Assembly (NCBI RefSeq): GCF_001758225.1
Contig: NZ_MAST01000003.1
Location: 1-64,000 of the forward strand
DNA: 64,000 nucleotides
Direction of reading: 5' to 3'
Origin: Humibacillus sp. DSM 29435
GTDB lineage: Bacteria > Actinomycetota > Actinomycetes > Actinomycetales > Dermatophilaceae
Shown here: piece after piece, positions 42,958 through 51,334 of the stretch
Layout: every line of letters begins with the position of its first letter
How positions within the stretch are numbered: position 1 is the stretch's first letter
Position numbers and translations under genes: made by a program
Notes under the pieces: generated by a model
Database searches by the model: none
Told to the model about the DNA's origin: nothing
The model's input: the letters and a program-made list of their open reading frames with translations, nothing else

Positions 42958-44192
42958 GGGTCGCCTTGGGCCAGCAGGGCCGCGAGCTCAAAACCGGCCC
43001 GCTCGAACGACTCTCGGTGGGGAGGGAAGCCATCGGCGCGGCGAAGCCGCCCGCCCCGCGTGACGAAGAGGTCGGCGACCTCGATGATGTCGCCCTCGGC
43101 CCGACCTGGCACGGCCACGATCTCGCGCACGCGGCGTACTCCGTCACGCTCGAGGGCGACCTGCACGACGATGTCGATGGCCGCCGCCACGGTGGGCACC
43201 ACGAAACGGCTCGATACGTTCTCGCCGGCGAGGAGGGGGAGCGTACACATTTTTGTAACGGCCTCGCGAGCACTGTTGGCGTGCACCGAGCACATACCGG
43301 GGATGCCGCTGTTGAGCGCGATGAGCAGGTCAAGGCTCTCTTCCTGACGCACCTCTCCGACGATGATGCGTGAGGGCCGCATACGGAGCGCCTCCTTCAC
43401 CAGGCGGCGCAACGGCACCTCGCCCGTGCCTTCGAGGCTGGGTTGCCGGCACTGCATCGAAGCCACATCGCGCAGGGGGATCTTGAGCTCGAAGACCTCT
43501 TCGCAGGTGATCACCCGTTCGCGCGGCGGGATCGCGGCCGCGAGGCAGTTGAGCAGCGTGGTCTTGCCAGCCTGGGTGCCTCCTGCGACGAGCACGTTGA
43601 GACCGCTGGCCACCGCGGCCCCGAGGAAGGTCGCCGCCTGCTTCGTGACGGTGCCGAGCTTGACCAGGTCGTCGAGGTGGTCGGCCTTGACCACGAACTT
43701 CCTGACGTTCACCTGCCAATGAGCGCGCGCGATGTCGGGAATGACGACGTGAAGGCGCGAGCCGTCCGAGAGGGTGGCGTCGACGAAGGGCGAGCTGAGG
43801 TCGACCCGTCGACCTGACGCCTTGAGCATCCGCTCGACGAGGTCACGAACCTCATCGGCCGTCAGGATCGTGGTGGTCAGCTCCGCCACCCCTCCGCGGG
43901 CCACGAAGATCTGCGATGGGGAGTTGATCCAGATCTCCTCCACGGTGGGGTCGTCGAAGTACTGCTGCAACGCTCCGTAGCCGGCCACCACCGCAAGAAT
44001 CGCGTGGACGGCCGATCGCTGGTCGCCGAGTGGGGGCAGCCCACCGTGCAGTGAGCGGTCGTCATAGTCGGCAACCGCGTCCTGCACGAGCCGACGCACA
44101 CCCACGATGTCGTGAGCGGGGTCGATCCCCGAGCGGCGAATCAGCTCGCGGACCTCACCCTCGACGTGCCGTTGGGCCTCGTGCGTCGACAT
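42954..44192 (-). CDS. cpaF: CpaF/TadA family secretion ATPase
   Basis: 412 residues. The hexameric motor powers tad pilus assembly. Walker A is GGTQAGKTT (204-212), preceded by the N-terminal domain with DPTVEEIWINSPSQIFVARGG; Asp-box and His-box motifs follow (ITCEEVFELK, IIVGEVRQEESLDLLIALNSG, HANSAREA). Homologous to Rv3659c-type CpaF. The ATG lies after a GGGGG-containing ribosome-binding site. It is the first gene of the seven-gene tad operon. A 19-base palindrome lies just upstream. Confidence 0.92.
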   Translation of the reverse strand: MSTHEAQRHVEGEVRELIRRSGIDPAHDIVGVRRLVQDAVADYDDRSLHGGLPPLGDQRSAVHAILAVVAGYGALQQYFDDPTVEEIWINSPSQIFVARGGVAELTTTILTADEVRDLVERMLKASGRRVDLSSPFVDATLSDGSRLHVVIPDIARAHWQVNVRKFVVKADHLDDLVKLGTVTKQAATFLGAAVASGLNVLVAGGTQAGKTTLLNCLAAAIPPRERVITCEEVFELKIPLRDVASMQCRQPSLEGTGEVPLRRLVKEALRMRPSRIIVGEVRQEESLDLLIALNSGIPGMCSVHANSAREAVTKMCTLPLLAGENVSSRFVVPTVAAAIDIVVQVALERDGVRRVREIVAVPGRAEGDIIEVADLFVTRGGRLRRADGFPPHRESFERAGFELAALLAQGDP

Positions 44193-44217
44193 CCCTGACC
44201 CCCTGACTGGTCACATT

Positions 44218-44236
44218 CGGGGCAGGTCCTGCCCCG
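44218..44236. promoter_or_regulatory. candidate operator upstream of the tad operon
   Basis: CGGGGCAGGTCCTGCCCCG: perfect 9-bp arms around a single central T, 26 bases upstream of the cpaF ATG. Near-perfect symmetry and the position in the 5' region suggest a regulator-binding site, though an RNA hairpin near the ribosome-binding site is also possible. Confidence 0.4.
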
Positions 44237-44304
44237 CGTGGTTGCTTCCTGCCGCCGAAGCGTAATTCACCAGGCGTCGCGCGCAGCGACCAAAAGCTCA
44301 AACC

Positions 44305-44394
44305 TGTGGACAACCTTGTCAAGTCGCCGCGCCGGGGCCAGACGATACCGGATCGGGCGCCGACGCTGATCTGGTCGTCCACAGCTGTGGACCA
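44305..44394. promoter_or_regulatory. cluster of DnaA-box-like sites between cpaF and the FHA-FtsK gene
   Basis: On the minus strand, 44313-44305 reads TTGTCCACA, a perfect actinobacterial DnaA box. A 16-bp perfect palindrome, GTCCACAGCTGTGGAC (44377-44392), carries two further boxes, each with one mismatch (44375-44383 and 44386-44394), in head-to-head orientation. The region separates two divergent operons, so the sites could tie their expression to replication or simply titrate DnaA. Confidence 0.45.
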
Positions 44395-44453
44395 GCCCCG
44401 ACGTGAGGTGGCCCGCTGCGCTTGGCTGACAGCGCCCACGAAGGAGACCCCCC

Positions 44454-47400
44454 ATGCGACTGCGCTTGCGCCTCATCGATCCCCGCTCGAACCCCAGCGG
44501 CCACCTCGACGTGCTGGTCGAGTGCGCGCCGGCCACCCCGTTCGGCGTCCTGCGCGGCCGCCTTGCCGAGCTGGTGGTCGACGCGTCCGACGGTTTCGAG
44601 GTGGACGGCATTCTGGTGAGCGACGACGCCGAGTGGGGGGCCCCACCCTTGCTTCAGGGCGCGGCGCTCACGGCCCGTGCCAGCGGGTTCACCTCCGGCC
44701 GCACCCCTGGCCGCACACCCAGCCGCCCGGTCGGGCTGCTCGAGCTGCACGTGGTCGGTGGGCCGGGAGCCGGTCGTCGCGTCCCGCTCAGCCGAGGCGA
44801 GCACGTACTCGGGCGGGCGCCCCACTGCGCTGTCCGGCTCGATGACGCAGGGGTGTCACGGGCACACGCCACACTGACCGTCGGCGACGACGGGGTGACG
44901 CTGCGTGACGTCGAGCCGACCAACCCCACGATGGTGAACGACCGGCCAACACCGCCCGCCGGAGTGCCCCTCGCGGTGGGCGCCAGGGCCCGGCTCGCCT
45001 CCACCACGCTGGTGCTCCGACGACCCACGTCGACGCCGGCCCCGATCACCCTCGACGCCGGCCTCCTGCGCCTGCACCGACGGCCGCGGTTCGTCTCGAC
45101 GGCATCCCCCGTCGTGGTCGCGTTCCCGGCACGTCCGAAGCGCTCCGAGCGAAGCCGGATGCCGCTGCTCGCGTCACTCACGCCGCTCGTCGTCTCCGGG
45201 GCGCTGGCTCTTGCGCTGCACTCACCCATCATGCTGCTCTTCGCCCTGATGTCACCGGTGATGCTGCTGGGGCAGTGGTGGAGCGACCGTCGGCACGGGC
45301 GCACCTCCTTACGGCGGCAGCTCGCCGACCATGCCGTGGCCGTGGCGGCTGCCGAGCACCAGCTGCACAGCGTCGTGCAGCGAGAGGAGCACGAGCGGCG
45401 GGCCGAACACCCTGACCTCGCTGAGGTGGCGTTGGTCGCAGAGCTGCGTGACGCACGGCTGTGGCAACGCACCCCCGGTGACCCGGACGACCTCGTCGTA
45501 CGGCTCGGAAGCGCCGACCTCGAGGCGCGCGCCACCGTGACGGGAGAACCCACGAGCCCGACACCGACCTGCCACGACGTGCCGGTCACGTGCGACCTGG
45601 CCGACGCGGGCGTGGTGGGCGTCGCGGGCCCACGGGAACGGGTGCTCGCCGTCGCCGGGTCGATGCTCGCCCAGCTGTGCGTGTGGCACTCACCGCAGCG
45701 CGTCGACCTCGTTCTGCTCACCACCTCTGCCAGCCCCGAAGCCGACTGGGCGTGGCTCACCCGCACCCCCCACCTCGACGGGGCCGACCGGTCGGTGGCC
45801 AGAGTCGGCACGCTCGGAGACGGGCTCTCGATCGCAGCGCGCGTCAGCGAGCTCACCGAGCAGGTGGCCATGAGAGCCTCCGCCCGCGCGGCCCACGACG
45901 ACGGCAAGCTGGCTGCCCTGCCGACGGTCGTCGTGGTGCTCGACGGCGCTCGAGAGCTGCGCGCCGTCGCCGGCGTGGCCGAGCTGCTGCAGTCAGGCCC
46001 GGCGCTCGACGTCCGCTTCATCTGCCTCGACGTGTCGATCTCGGCACTACCTGCCGAAACAGTGAGCCAGATCGAGGTGCACTCGTCCACCGAACCCCGG
46101 GCGACCCTGACAACGCGCCGGGGTGTCGTGGGTGAACCGGCCGGCATCGTGCCCGACCTACCCACCGGTGGTTGGCTCGAGCGCCTCGGCAGCTCGCTGT
46201 CACCGCTGCAGGATGCCACTCCTCGCCGCGGCGACGCCGGCCTGCCGGAGCAGCTCGGGTTCCGCGAGCTCGCCGCTCAGGAAGGCAACGACCCCGCAGC
46301 GGCGACCGACCTGGTGCGGGCCTGGGCCGATGGTGGCCGTCCTCGGGCCTTGGTCGGGGTGACGCGCGAGGGGCCGTACTGGCTCGACCTCGCCCACCAC
46401 GGCCCCCACGCCCTGGTGGGCGGCACGACCGGGGCGGGCAAGTCCGAGATGCTGCAGACACTGGTGGCCGGGCTGGCCGTGTCGAGTCGGCCCGACGACC
46501 TCGGCTTCGTGCTGATCGACTACAAGGGCGGGTCGGCGTTCAAGGAGTGCTCGCGCCTGCCCCACGTGGTGGGCCTGGTCACCGACCTCGACGAGAGCCT
46601 GACCTCACGCGCCCTCACGTCGCTCGGCGCCGAGCTGAAACGCCGCGAACGGGTGCTGGCGGCCAGTGGCGCCAAAGATGTCGACGACCACCGGCGACGC
46701 CGCTTGGCCGACGCGTCGCTGCCCCGCCTCGGCCGACTGGTGATCGTCGTCGACGAGTTCAAGATGCTCGCCGATGAGCTGCCCGACTTCGTGTCGGGGC
46801 TGGTGCAGCTCGCGGCGGTCGGGCGCTCCCTCGGGGTGCACCTGGTGCTGGCCACCCAGCGGCCCGGGGGCATCGTGAGCGCCGACATGCGCGCCAACGT
46901 CTCACTGCGGGTCGCGTTGCGCGTACGTGACCGTTCCGACAGCGACGACGTCATCGAGGACCCCAGGGCGGCGACCATCAGCGACCGGATACCGGGACGA
47001 GCCTTCGTACGCACCGCCGACCAGCGGCTCGTCGAGGTGCAGTTCGCGCACGTCGGCGCGGTGCTGGAGGCTGCGCGTGAGGCTGGCACCGAGGCGATGC
47101 TGTGGCCGCTGCGCTGGTCGAACCTGGCCGAAGCGGCGCCGACGGCGACCACACGCAAGGCCGGAGAACGTACCCAGCTTGCGGCCGTCGTCGACGCGAC
47201 CCGAGAGGCCGCCGCGGCGCTGTCGATCGAGGCCACTCCGGCGCCCTGGCTGACACCCCTGCCTTCCTCGCTGCCGGTCTCGTCGTTGCCCAGGGCTGAC
47301 GGTGGGGTTCCGATCGGTCTGCGCGACGAGCCCGAGCAGCAGAGCCAACCAGTGCTGACCTGGCATCCCGAAGCGGACGGGCACCTCGGCATCGCCGGCA

Positions 47401-48767
47401 GCTCGCGAACCGGACGGTCCACGGCGCTGCGTTCGCTCGTGGTCGGCCTCACCGAACGCCACTCCCCCGCCGAGCTGCACGTCCACGTGCTCGAGGGACG
47501 CCGCGGAGCGCTCACCGACCTGCTGGCCCTGCCCCACGTGGGCTCGGTGACCTCAGCCGATGACCCCGTCCTGGCCAGGCGAGTGGTCTCGCACATCTCA
47601 GACGCCACCCGGTCCAACGTCTCGAATGACCGACGCGCACCCCGCACGGTGCTCGTCGTCGACGGCTGGGAGGCCATCGAGGATGCGTTCTCCGACCTTG
47701 ACCACGGGGCGCCGACCGACGAGCTGCTGCGACTCGCCCGCGACGGGCTGTCGACCGGGCTGCGACTGGTCGTCGCCGGAGGCCGGGCGGTGAGCACCGG
47801 TCGCCTCTCCGGGCTGCTGCAACGCCGCATCGTGCTGGCGATGCCAGACCCGCTCGACCTCACCCTCGCGGGCGTCGACGCTCGGCGAGCGAGCACTCCG
47901 CTGCCGCCCGGACGAGGCTTCGAGCTGCCCGGAGGCCATCTCGTGCACCTGGCCCACGTCGGCACCTCGGTCGAGCAACCCAGCCAGGTCGCAGCCGTGG
48001 AGTCGGCGGCCGACCTGGCTCACCTGCGCAGCCACGACGTGCCACCCCAACGGCTGCCCTGGCGGGTGCGGGCCCTACCCACGACCGTCGCCCCGACCGA
48101 GCTGCAGCCTGACGGGCAGTCCCTCTGTATAGGGCTGGGCGGTGACGACGCCACGACAGTGCACCTCGACCCGGCCGCCTCCGGGAGGCGTCTGCTCGTG
48201 GCCGGGCCCGCGCGCAGCGGCCGGTCCACCATCTTGGCGCTGATCGCCCAACAGCTCGTGGCTGCCGGGCGACCCGTGGCCGTCGTCATCGGGCGCCGCT
48301 CACGGCTGGGCGAGCTGGCCGGCCTGCCCGGGGTGCACCTGCTCGACGCCTCAGCCCGTGACGGGTTCGTCGAGCTGCGACGGGCGACCCCCGAGCTCGG
48401 CATCCTCGTCGACGACGCCGAGAACCTCGTCGGAACCCCGATGGAAGCTGCCCTGCTCGAGGCGACCGCCATCGTGGACACCGCCGAGGGCGTGGTCGTC
48501 GTCGCGGCCGAGACCCAGCGCGCCCTGGGCCTGTTCCGGGGCTTGGTGCCAGAGGTGTCCCGCGACGGATGCGGCATCCTGCTGTCGCCCGCGTCGGCCG
48601 CCGACGGCGACCTGCTGCGGGTGCGCGTCGACGTGCCGAGCGAGCGACGACCCGGGTTCGGGTTCGTCGTGGTCGACGGCTCCTGCACTCCCGTTCAGGT
48701 CGCCGACGCCTTTGCTCTTCCTGCCCTTGCCGGTCAGCATCCACCTCCGCCGACCGTTCGATCGTGA
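44454..48767 (+). CDS. FHA-FtsK/SpoIIIE ATPase of the type VII (EccC/EssC) kind
   Basis: 1437 residues. An FHA domain lies at about 97-185 (VLGRAPHCAVRLDDAGVSRAHA), two transmembrane helices at about 236-275, then three FtsK/SpoIIIE-like ATPase modules. Module 1 has Walker A GGTTGAGKS (656-664), IDYKGGSAF, Walker B VIVVDE (763-768) and ATQRP. Modules 2 and 3 have degenerate loops, GSSRTGRST (982-990) and GPARSGRST (1251-1259), with Arg replacing the P-loop Lys. This is the EccC/EssC plan, in which only the first module is a full ATPase. No EccB/D/E, mycosin or WXG100 genes are adjacent. AAGGAGA precedes the ATG. FHA implies phospho-threonine control. Confidence 0.88.
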   Translation: MRLRLRLIDPRSNPSGHLDVLVECAPATPFGVLRGRLAELVVDASDGFEVDGILVSDDAEWGAPPLLQGAALTARASGFTSGRTPGRTPSRPVGLLELHVVGGPGAGRRVPLSRGEHVLGRAPHCAVRLDDAGVSRAHATLTVGDDGVTLRDVEPTNPTMVNDRPTPPAGVPLAVGARARLASTTLVLRRPTSTPAPITLDAGLLRLHRRPRFVSTASPVVVAFPARPKRSERSRMPLLASLTPLVVSGALALALHSPIMLLFALMSPVMLLGQWWSDRRHGRTSLRRQLADHAVAVAAAEHQLHSVVQREEHERRAEHPDLAEVALVAELRDARLWQRTPGDPDDLVVRLGSADLEARATVTGEPTSPTPTCHDVPVTCDLADAGVVGVAGPRERVLAVAGSMLAQLCVWHSPQRVDLVLLTTSASPEADWAWLTRTPHLDGADRSVARVGTLGDGLSIAARVSELTEQVAMRASARAAHDDGKLAALPTVVVVLDGARELRAVAGVAELLQSGPALDVRFICLDVSISALPAETVSQIEVHSSTEPRATLTTRRGVVGEPAGIVPDLPTGGWLERLGSSLSPLQDATPRRGDAGLPEQLGFRELAAQEGNDPAAATDLVRAWADGGRPRALVGVTREGPYWLDLAHHGPHALVGGTTGAGKSEMLQTLVAGLAVSSRPDDLGFVLIDYKGGSAFKECSRLPHVVGLVTDLDESLTSRALTSLGAELKRRERVLAASGAKDVDDHRRRRLADASLPRLGRLVIVVDEFKMLADELPDFVSGLVQLAAVGRSLGVHLVLATQRPGGIVSADMRANVSLRVALRVRDRSDSDDVIEDPRAATISDRIPGRAFVRTADQRLVEVQFAHVGAVLEAAREAGTEAMLWPLRWSNLAEAAPTATTRKAGERTQLAAVVDATREAAAALSIEATPAPWLTPLPSSLPVSSLPRADGGVPIGLRDEPEQQSQPVLTWHPEADGHLGIAGSSRTGRSTALRSLVVGLTERHSPAELHVHVLEGRRGALTDLLALPHVGSVTSADDPVLARRVVSHISDATRSNVSNDRRAPRTVLVVDGWEAIEDAFSDLDHGAPTDELLRLARDGLSTGLRLVVAGGRAVSTGRLSGLLQRRIVLAMPDPLDLTLAGVDARRASTPLPPGRGFELPGGHLVHLAHVGTSVEQPSQVAAVESAADLAHLRSHDVPPQRLPWRVRALPTTVAPTELQPDGQSLCIGLGGDDATTVHLDPAASGRRLLVAGPARSGRSTILALIAQQLVAAGRPVAVVIGRRSRLGELAGLPGVHLLDASARDGFVELRRATPELGILVDDAENLVGTPMEAALLEATAIVDTAEGVVVVAAETQRALGLFRGLVPEVSRDGCGILLSPASAADGDLLRVRVDVPSERRPGFGFVVVDGSCTPVQVADAFALPALAGQHPPPPTVRS

Positions 48768-48787
48768 CCAGAGACAGCCCTCAGCGG

Positions 48788-48829
48788 TCGAGGTATCCCA
48801 CCGCGCTCCGCCGCGTCGGAATACCTCGA
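48788..48829. terminator. hairpin between convergent FHA-FtsK and glycosylase genes
   Basis: TCGAGGTAT (48788-48796) pairs with ATACCTCGA (48821-48829); pairing extends inward with one mismatch. The 24-nt loop is GC-rich. It is located in the 72-bp convergent gap, so it can serve both strands. Confidence 0.5.
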
Positions 48830-48839
48830 ACCCGGAACG

Positions 48840-49799
48840 TCAGCGGATGCGGGTGGGCAGGTGGCGGCGTGGAGCCATCCGGGGTGCCCGCCTCGGGCGG
48901 TGGTGGCCAGCCAGGCCGAGCAGGTGCTGCACGCGGTAGCGGTGACCGGCGTACGGCTCGAGCAGCTCGGCCAGGCCGTCGTCGTCGACCGGTGTACCCG
49001 TCAGGGCCCAGCCGATGTCCTTGGCGACGTGGTAGTCGCCGAAGCTCGGCGAGTCGGGGTCACCGAGGGCGCGCTGAGCCACCTCGGCCGCGGTCCACAC
49101 CCCGACCCCCGGCAGCGCTCGCAGGCGGCGGTGCGCTTCGGCCACGGACACGGTGGCCCCCTCCTCGAGACGACCGGCGTGCCCGGCGGCGCGCACGAGG
49201 GTGCGTGAGCGCTGGCCGTCGACGGACGCCTGCAACCAGGCCCACGACGGGATCGTGGCCCAGCCCCGGGCTGTCGGCGGCGCGAACAGGCCCCGGCCGG
49301 CGGAGTCGTCGCCGAACGGGCCCGGCGCCACCGTGCCGAAGCGCCGCACCAGGGCTCGGTAGCCGGCGAAGGCCTCCTGCCCGGTGACCTTCTGTTCGAT
49401 GACGGCCGGGGCGAACGCGTCGAAGACGAGGCCCGACCGGGGCACCCGCCAGTGCGGGAACCGCCGCCACGCCTCGGCGACCAGCGCGTGGTGGCCCACG
49501 AAACCCGACACGTCATCATCGTCACCGAGCAGGGCCGGGACCGACTCGAGCAACCACTCGGCGCCGGAGCCCCACGCTCGCGCCTCCACGACCGCCTCGT
49601 CGGGGCAGCACCACAGGTGCAGCGTGCCCGCACCGGCCGGGGTCTGCGCCGCCCGGGTGAACGACCCGTCGGCGCCCCAGCGCGAGGTCGGGTCGCCACT
49701 GCCGCGCCGGAACACACCGAGCTGCGCACGCAGCCGGATCTCGCGGTCGGTGCGCCAACGACGCAACAGCGGCTCTGACACGAGACCAGTCTCGCTCAC
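48840..49799 (-). CDS. AlkA-like DNA-3-methyladenine glycosylase family protein
   Basis: 319 residues. The HhH-GPD signature is visible as RLRALPGVGVWTAAEVAQRALGDPDSPSFGDYHVAKDIGWAL, with a helix-hairpin-helix (LPGVGVW) and the catalytic Asp in GDYHV. The upstream VFDAFAPAVIEQKVTGQEAFAGYRALVRRFG matches the glycosylase alpha-helical core. It should excise alkylated bases. The GTG at 49799 has AAGG five bases upstream; the longer frame to 49865 lacks coding character. Substrate range is not readable from sequence. Confidence 0.82.
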   Translation of the reverse strand: MSETGLVSEPLLRRWRTDREIRLRAQLGVFRRGSGDPTSRWGADGSFTRAAQTPAGAGTLHLWCCPDEAVVEARAWGSGAEWLLESVPALLGDDDDVSGFVGHHALVAEAWRRFPHWRVPRSGLVFDAFAPAVIEQKVTGQEAFAGYRALVRRFGTVAPGPFGDDSAGRGLFAPPTARGWATIPSWAWLQASVDGQRSRTLVRAAGHAGRLEEGATVSVAEAHRRLRALPGVGVWTAAEVAQRALGDPDSPSFGDYHVAKDIGWALTGTPVDDDGLAELLEPYAGHRYRVQHLLGLAGHHRPRRAPRMAPRRHLPTRIR

Positions 49800-49863
49800 C
49801 ACACCTTGAGGTCCGGTGAGAGGATGCCGATGACGTTCCGACCGCTGCCCCGACGGAGAACCC

Positions 49864-50298
49864 ATGACGACAGACCCGAACTACCTGCCCAGCCCGTCCG
49901 AGTGGGTGCGCGACCAGGTCGCCGAGATCGAGCGCACCGGCACCACCACGTCGGTACACATCCAGAACCTCCCCGTCGTGCTGCTGACGATGACGGGGGC
50001 GAAGTCAGGCGGCGTGCGCAAGGTGCCCCTCATGCGCGTCGAGCACGACGGCCGTTATGCCGCTGTCGCCAGCCAGGGCGGCGCCCCCGAGCACCCGCAG
50101 TGGTTCCACAACCTGGTGGCCCACCCCGACATCGAGCTGCAGGACGGCACCGAGACCAGCCCGGTGCGGGCCCGGGAGCTGGAGGGCGAAGAGCGCGAGC
50201 AGTGGTGGCCGCGGTGCGTCGCGGCCTTCCCGCCCTACGCCGAGTACCAGACCAAGACCGACCGGCTCATTCCGGTGTTCGTGCTCGAACCGCGCTGA
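49864..50298 (+). CDS. F420-dependent (Ddn-type) nitroreductase family protein
   Basis: 144 residues with the family core: VVLLTMTGAKSGGVRKVPLMRVEHDGRYAAVASQGGAPEHPQWFHNLVAHPDIELQ and PYAEYQTKTDRLIPVFVLEPR. It is a small split beta-barrel that binds a deazaflavin (F420) or flavin cofactor and reduces quinones or enones in characterised relatives such as Ddn. GGAGA precedes the ATG. Whether this organism makes F420 cannot be judged from this window. Confidence 0.85.
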   Translation: MTTDPNYLPSPSEWVRDQVAEIERTGTTTSVHIQNLPVVLLTMTGAKSGGVRKVPLMRVEHDGRYAAVASQGGAPEHPQWFHNLVAHPDIELQDGTETSPVRARELEGEEREQWWPRCVAAFPPYAEYQTKTDRLIPVFVLEPR

Positions 50299-50316
50299 GA
50301 ACCTTCCGTAAGCAGG

Positions 50317-51321
50317 TCAGGCCGACACGTCGTCGCTGACCCCACCACCACCTCCAGTGCCGCGCGCCACTCGACGGTCGGCGACCAGGTGGTGAGACCG
50401 CGCGTACAGCCAACCGGCGAGCGCCGCGACGACGTCGACGATGGTCACGATGAAGCGCGAGGTGATGGCGACGGCCGCCGCCGCAGGAGTGGGCAGGGCC
50501 GTCGCGAGCACGAGGGTGAGCAGACCCTCGCGGGCCCCCAGCCCCGCCGGCAGCACGACGGTGAGCATGCCGAGAGACACCGACAGCGCGTAGCCGCTGA
50601 TCGCGGCCACCGTGAGACCTGGATGGGGCAGCGCGTCGCCCGCCACGGCCCGGGCGAGCAGCAGGGTGTGCACCCCGAAGGCCAGCCACGCGAGCACCAT
50701 GACCACCACGGTGCGCACCACCGCAGGGCCCGACAGCCCGTGCTCGAGCGGTGCCCGCCGCAACAGCCGCAGGCAGGAGGCGATGATCGCGTTGAGCAGC
50801 CGGGGCACGCAGAGCACCACGATGACCGGCACGGCCAGCAGCACCCACCAGTCGAAGCCGCCCGAACCGCCCGAGCCCGCCGAACCACCACCGAGGAGGA
50901 GGGACGCCGCAGGCAGGCCGATGAGCCCACCGGCCAGCAGAGCGAAGCCGATCGCGAGAAAACCGGCCACCGCGGTGCGCCGGCGCGGCACCCCGAGCCG
51001 CCCCGCCATGTCGGCCTGCACCAGCACCGACCACACCGAGCCGGGCAGGTACTTGCCCAGCTGCCCCACGAAGAACACGCCGCTCGCCGGCGCGAGATGC
51101 AGGTCGGAGCCGAGATCGGCCAGCACCACCCGCCAGCCCAGCATCGTCAGCCAGGTGCCGACCGCGGCGGCCAGGGTCGACAGGGCGAAGGTGCCGGCTG
51201 AGATCTGGCTCAGGTGCACCGAGACGTCCGCCCAGTTTCGGACGACCGCGTAGACCACCGCGGCGAGCACCACGGCCGCGATGACGACGCGCGCCACCGA
51301 GAAGAGGCGTTGCCGGTTCAT
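50317..51321 (-). CDS. flippase-like (lysylphosphatidylglycerol synthase TM / UPF0104) membrane protein
   Basis: 334 residues with about eight transmembrane segments. Characteristic elements are VFFVGQLGKYLPGSVWSVLVQADMAGRLGVPRRRTAVAGFL and YALSVSLGMLTVVLPAGLGAREGLLTLVL, the membrane-domain motifs of the AglD/MprF-related family. The ATG at 51321 begins 13 bases after the glycosyltransferase stop, so the two are co-transcribed, implying lipid-linked sugar or glycolipid translocation across the membrane (inference). A 12-residue Gly/Ser-rich loop (LLGGGSAGSGGSGG) interrupts one linker. Confidence 0.82.
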   Translation of the reverse strand: MNRQRLFSVARVVIAAVVLAAVVYAVVRNWADVSVHLSQISAGTFALSTLAAAVGTWLTMLGWRVVLADLGSDLHLAPASGVFFVGQLGKYLPGSVWSVLVQADMAGRLGVPRRRTAVAGFLAIGFALLAGGLIGLPAASLLLGGGSAGSGGSGGFDWWVLLAVPVIVVLCVPRLLNAIIASCLRLLRRAPLEHGLSGPAVVRTVVVMVLAWLAFGVHTLLLARAVAGDALPHPGLTVAAISGYALSVSLGMLTVVLPAGLGAREGLLTLVLATALPTPAAAAVAITSRFIVTIVDVVAALAGWLYARSHHLVADRRVARGTGGGGGVSDDVSA

Positions 51322-51334
51322 GAGACCGTCGCTC

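Noticed and set aside
42089-43333. Upstream continuation of the TadC frame (to 43333)
   Set aside because: It overlaps tadB and cpaF out of frame and lacks conserved sequence; the ATG at 42088 gives the usual TadC N-terminus and an ATGA overlap.
44305-44394. Chromosomal replication origin
   Set aside because: Three DnaA-box-like sites are too few, no AT-rich unwinding region is present and dnaA, dnaN, rpmH and parAB are absent.
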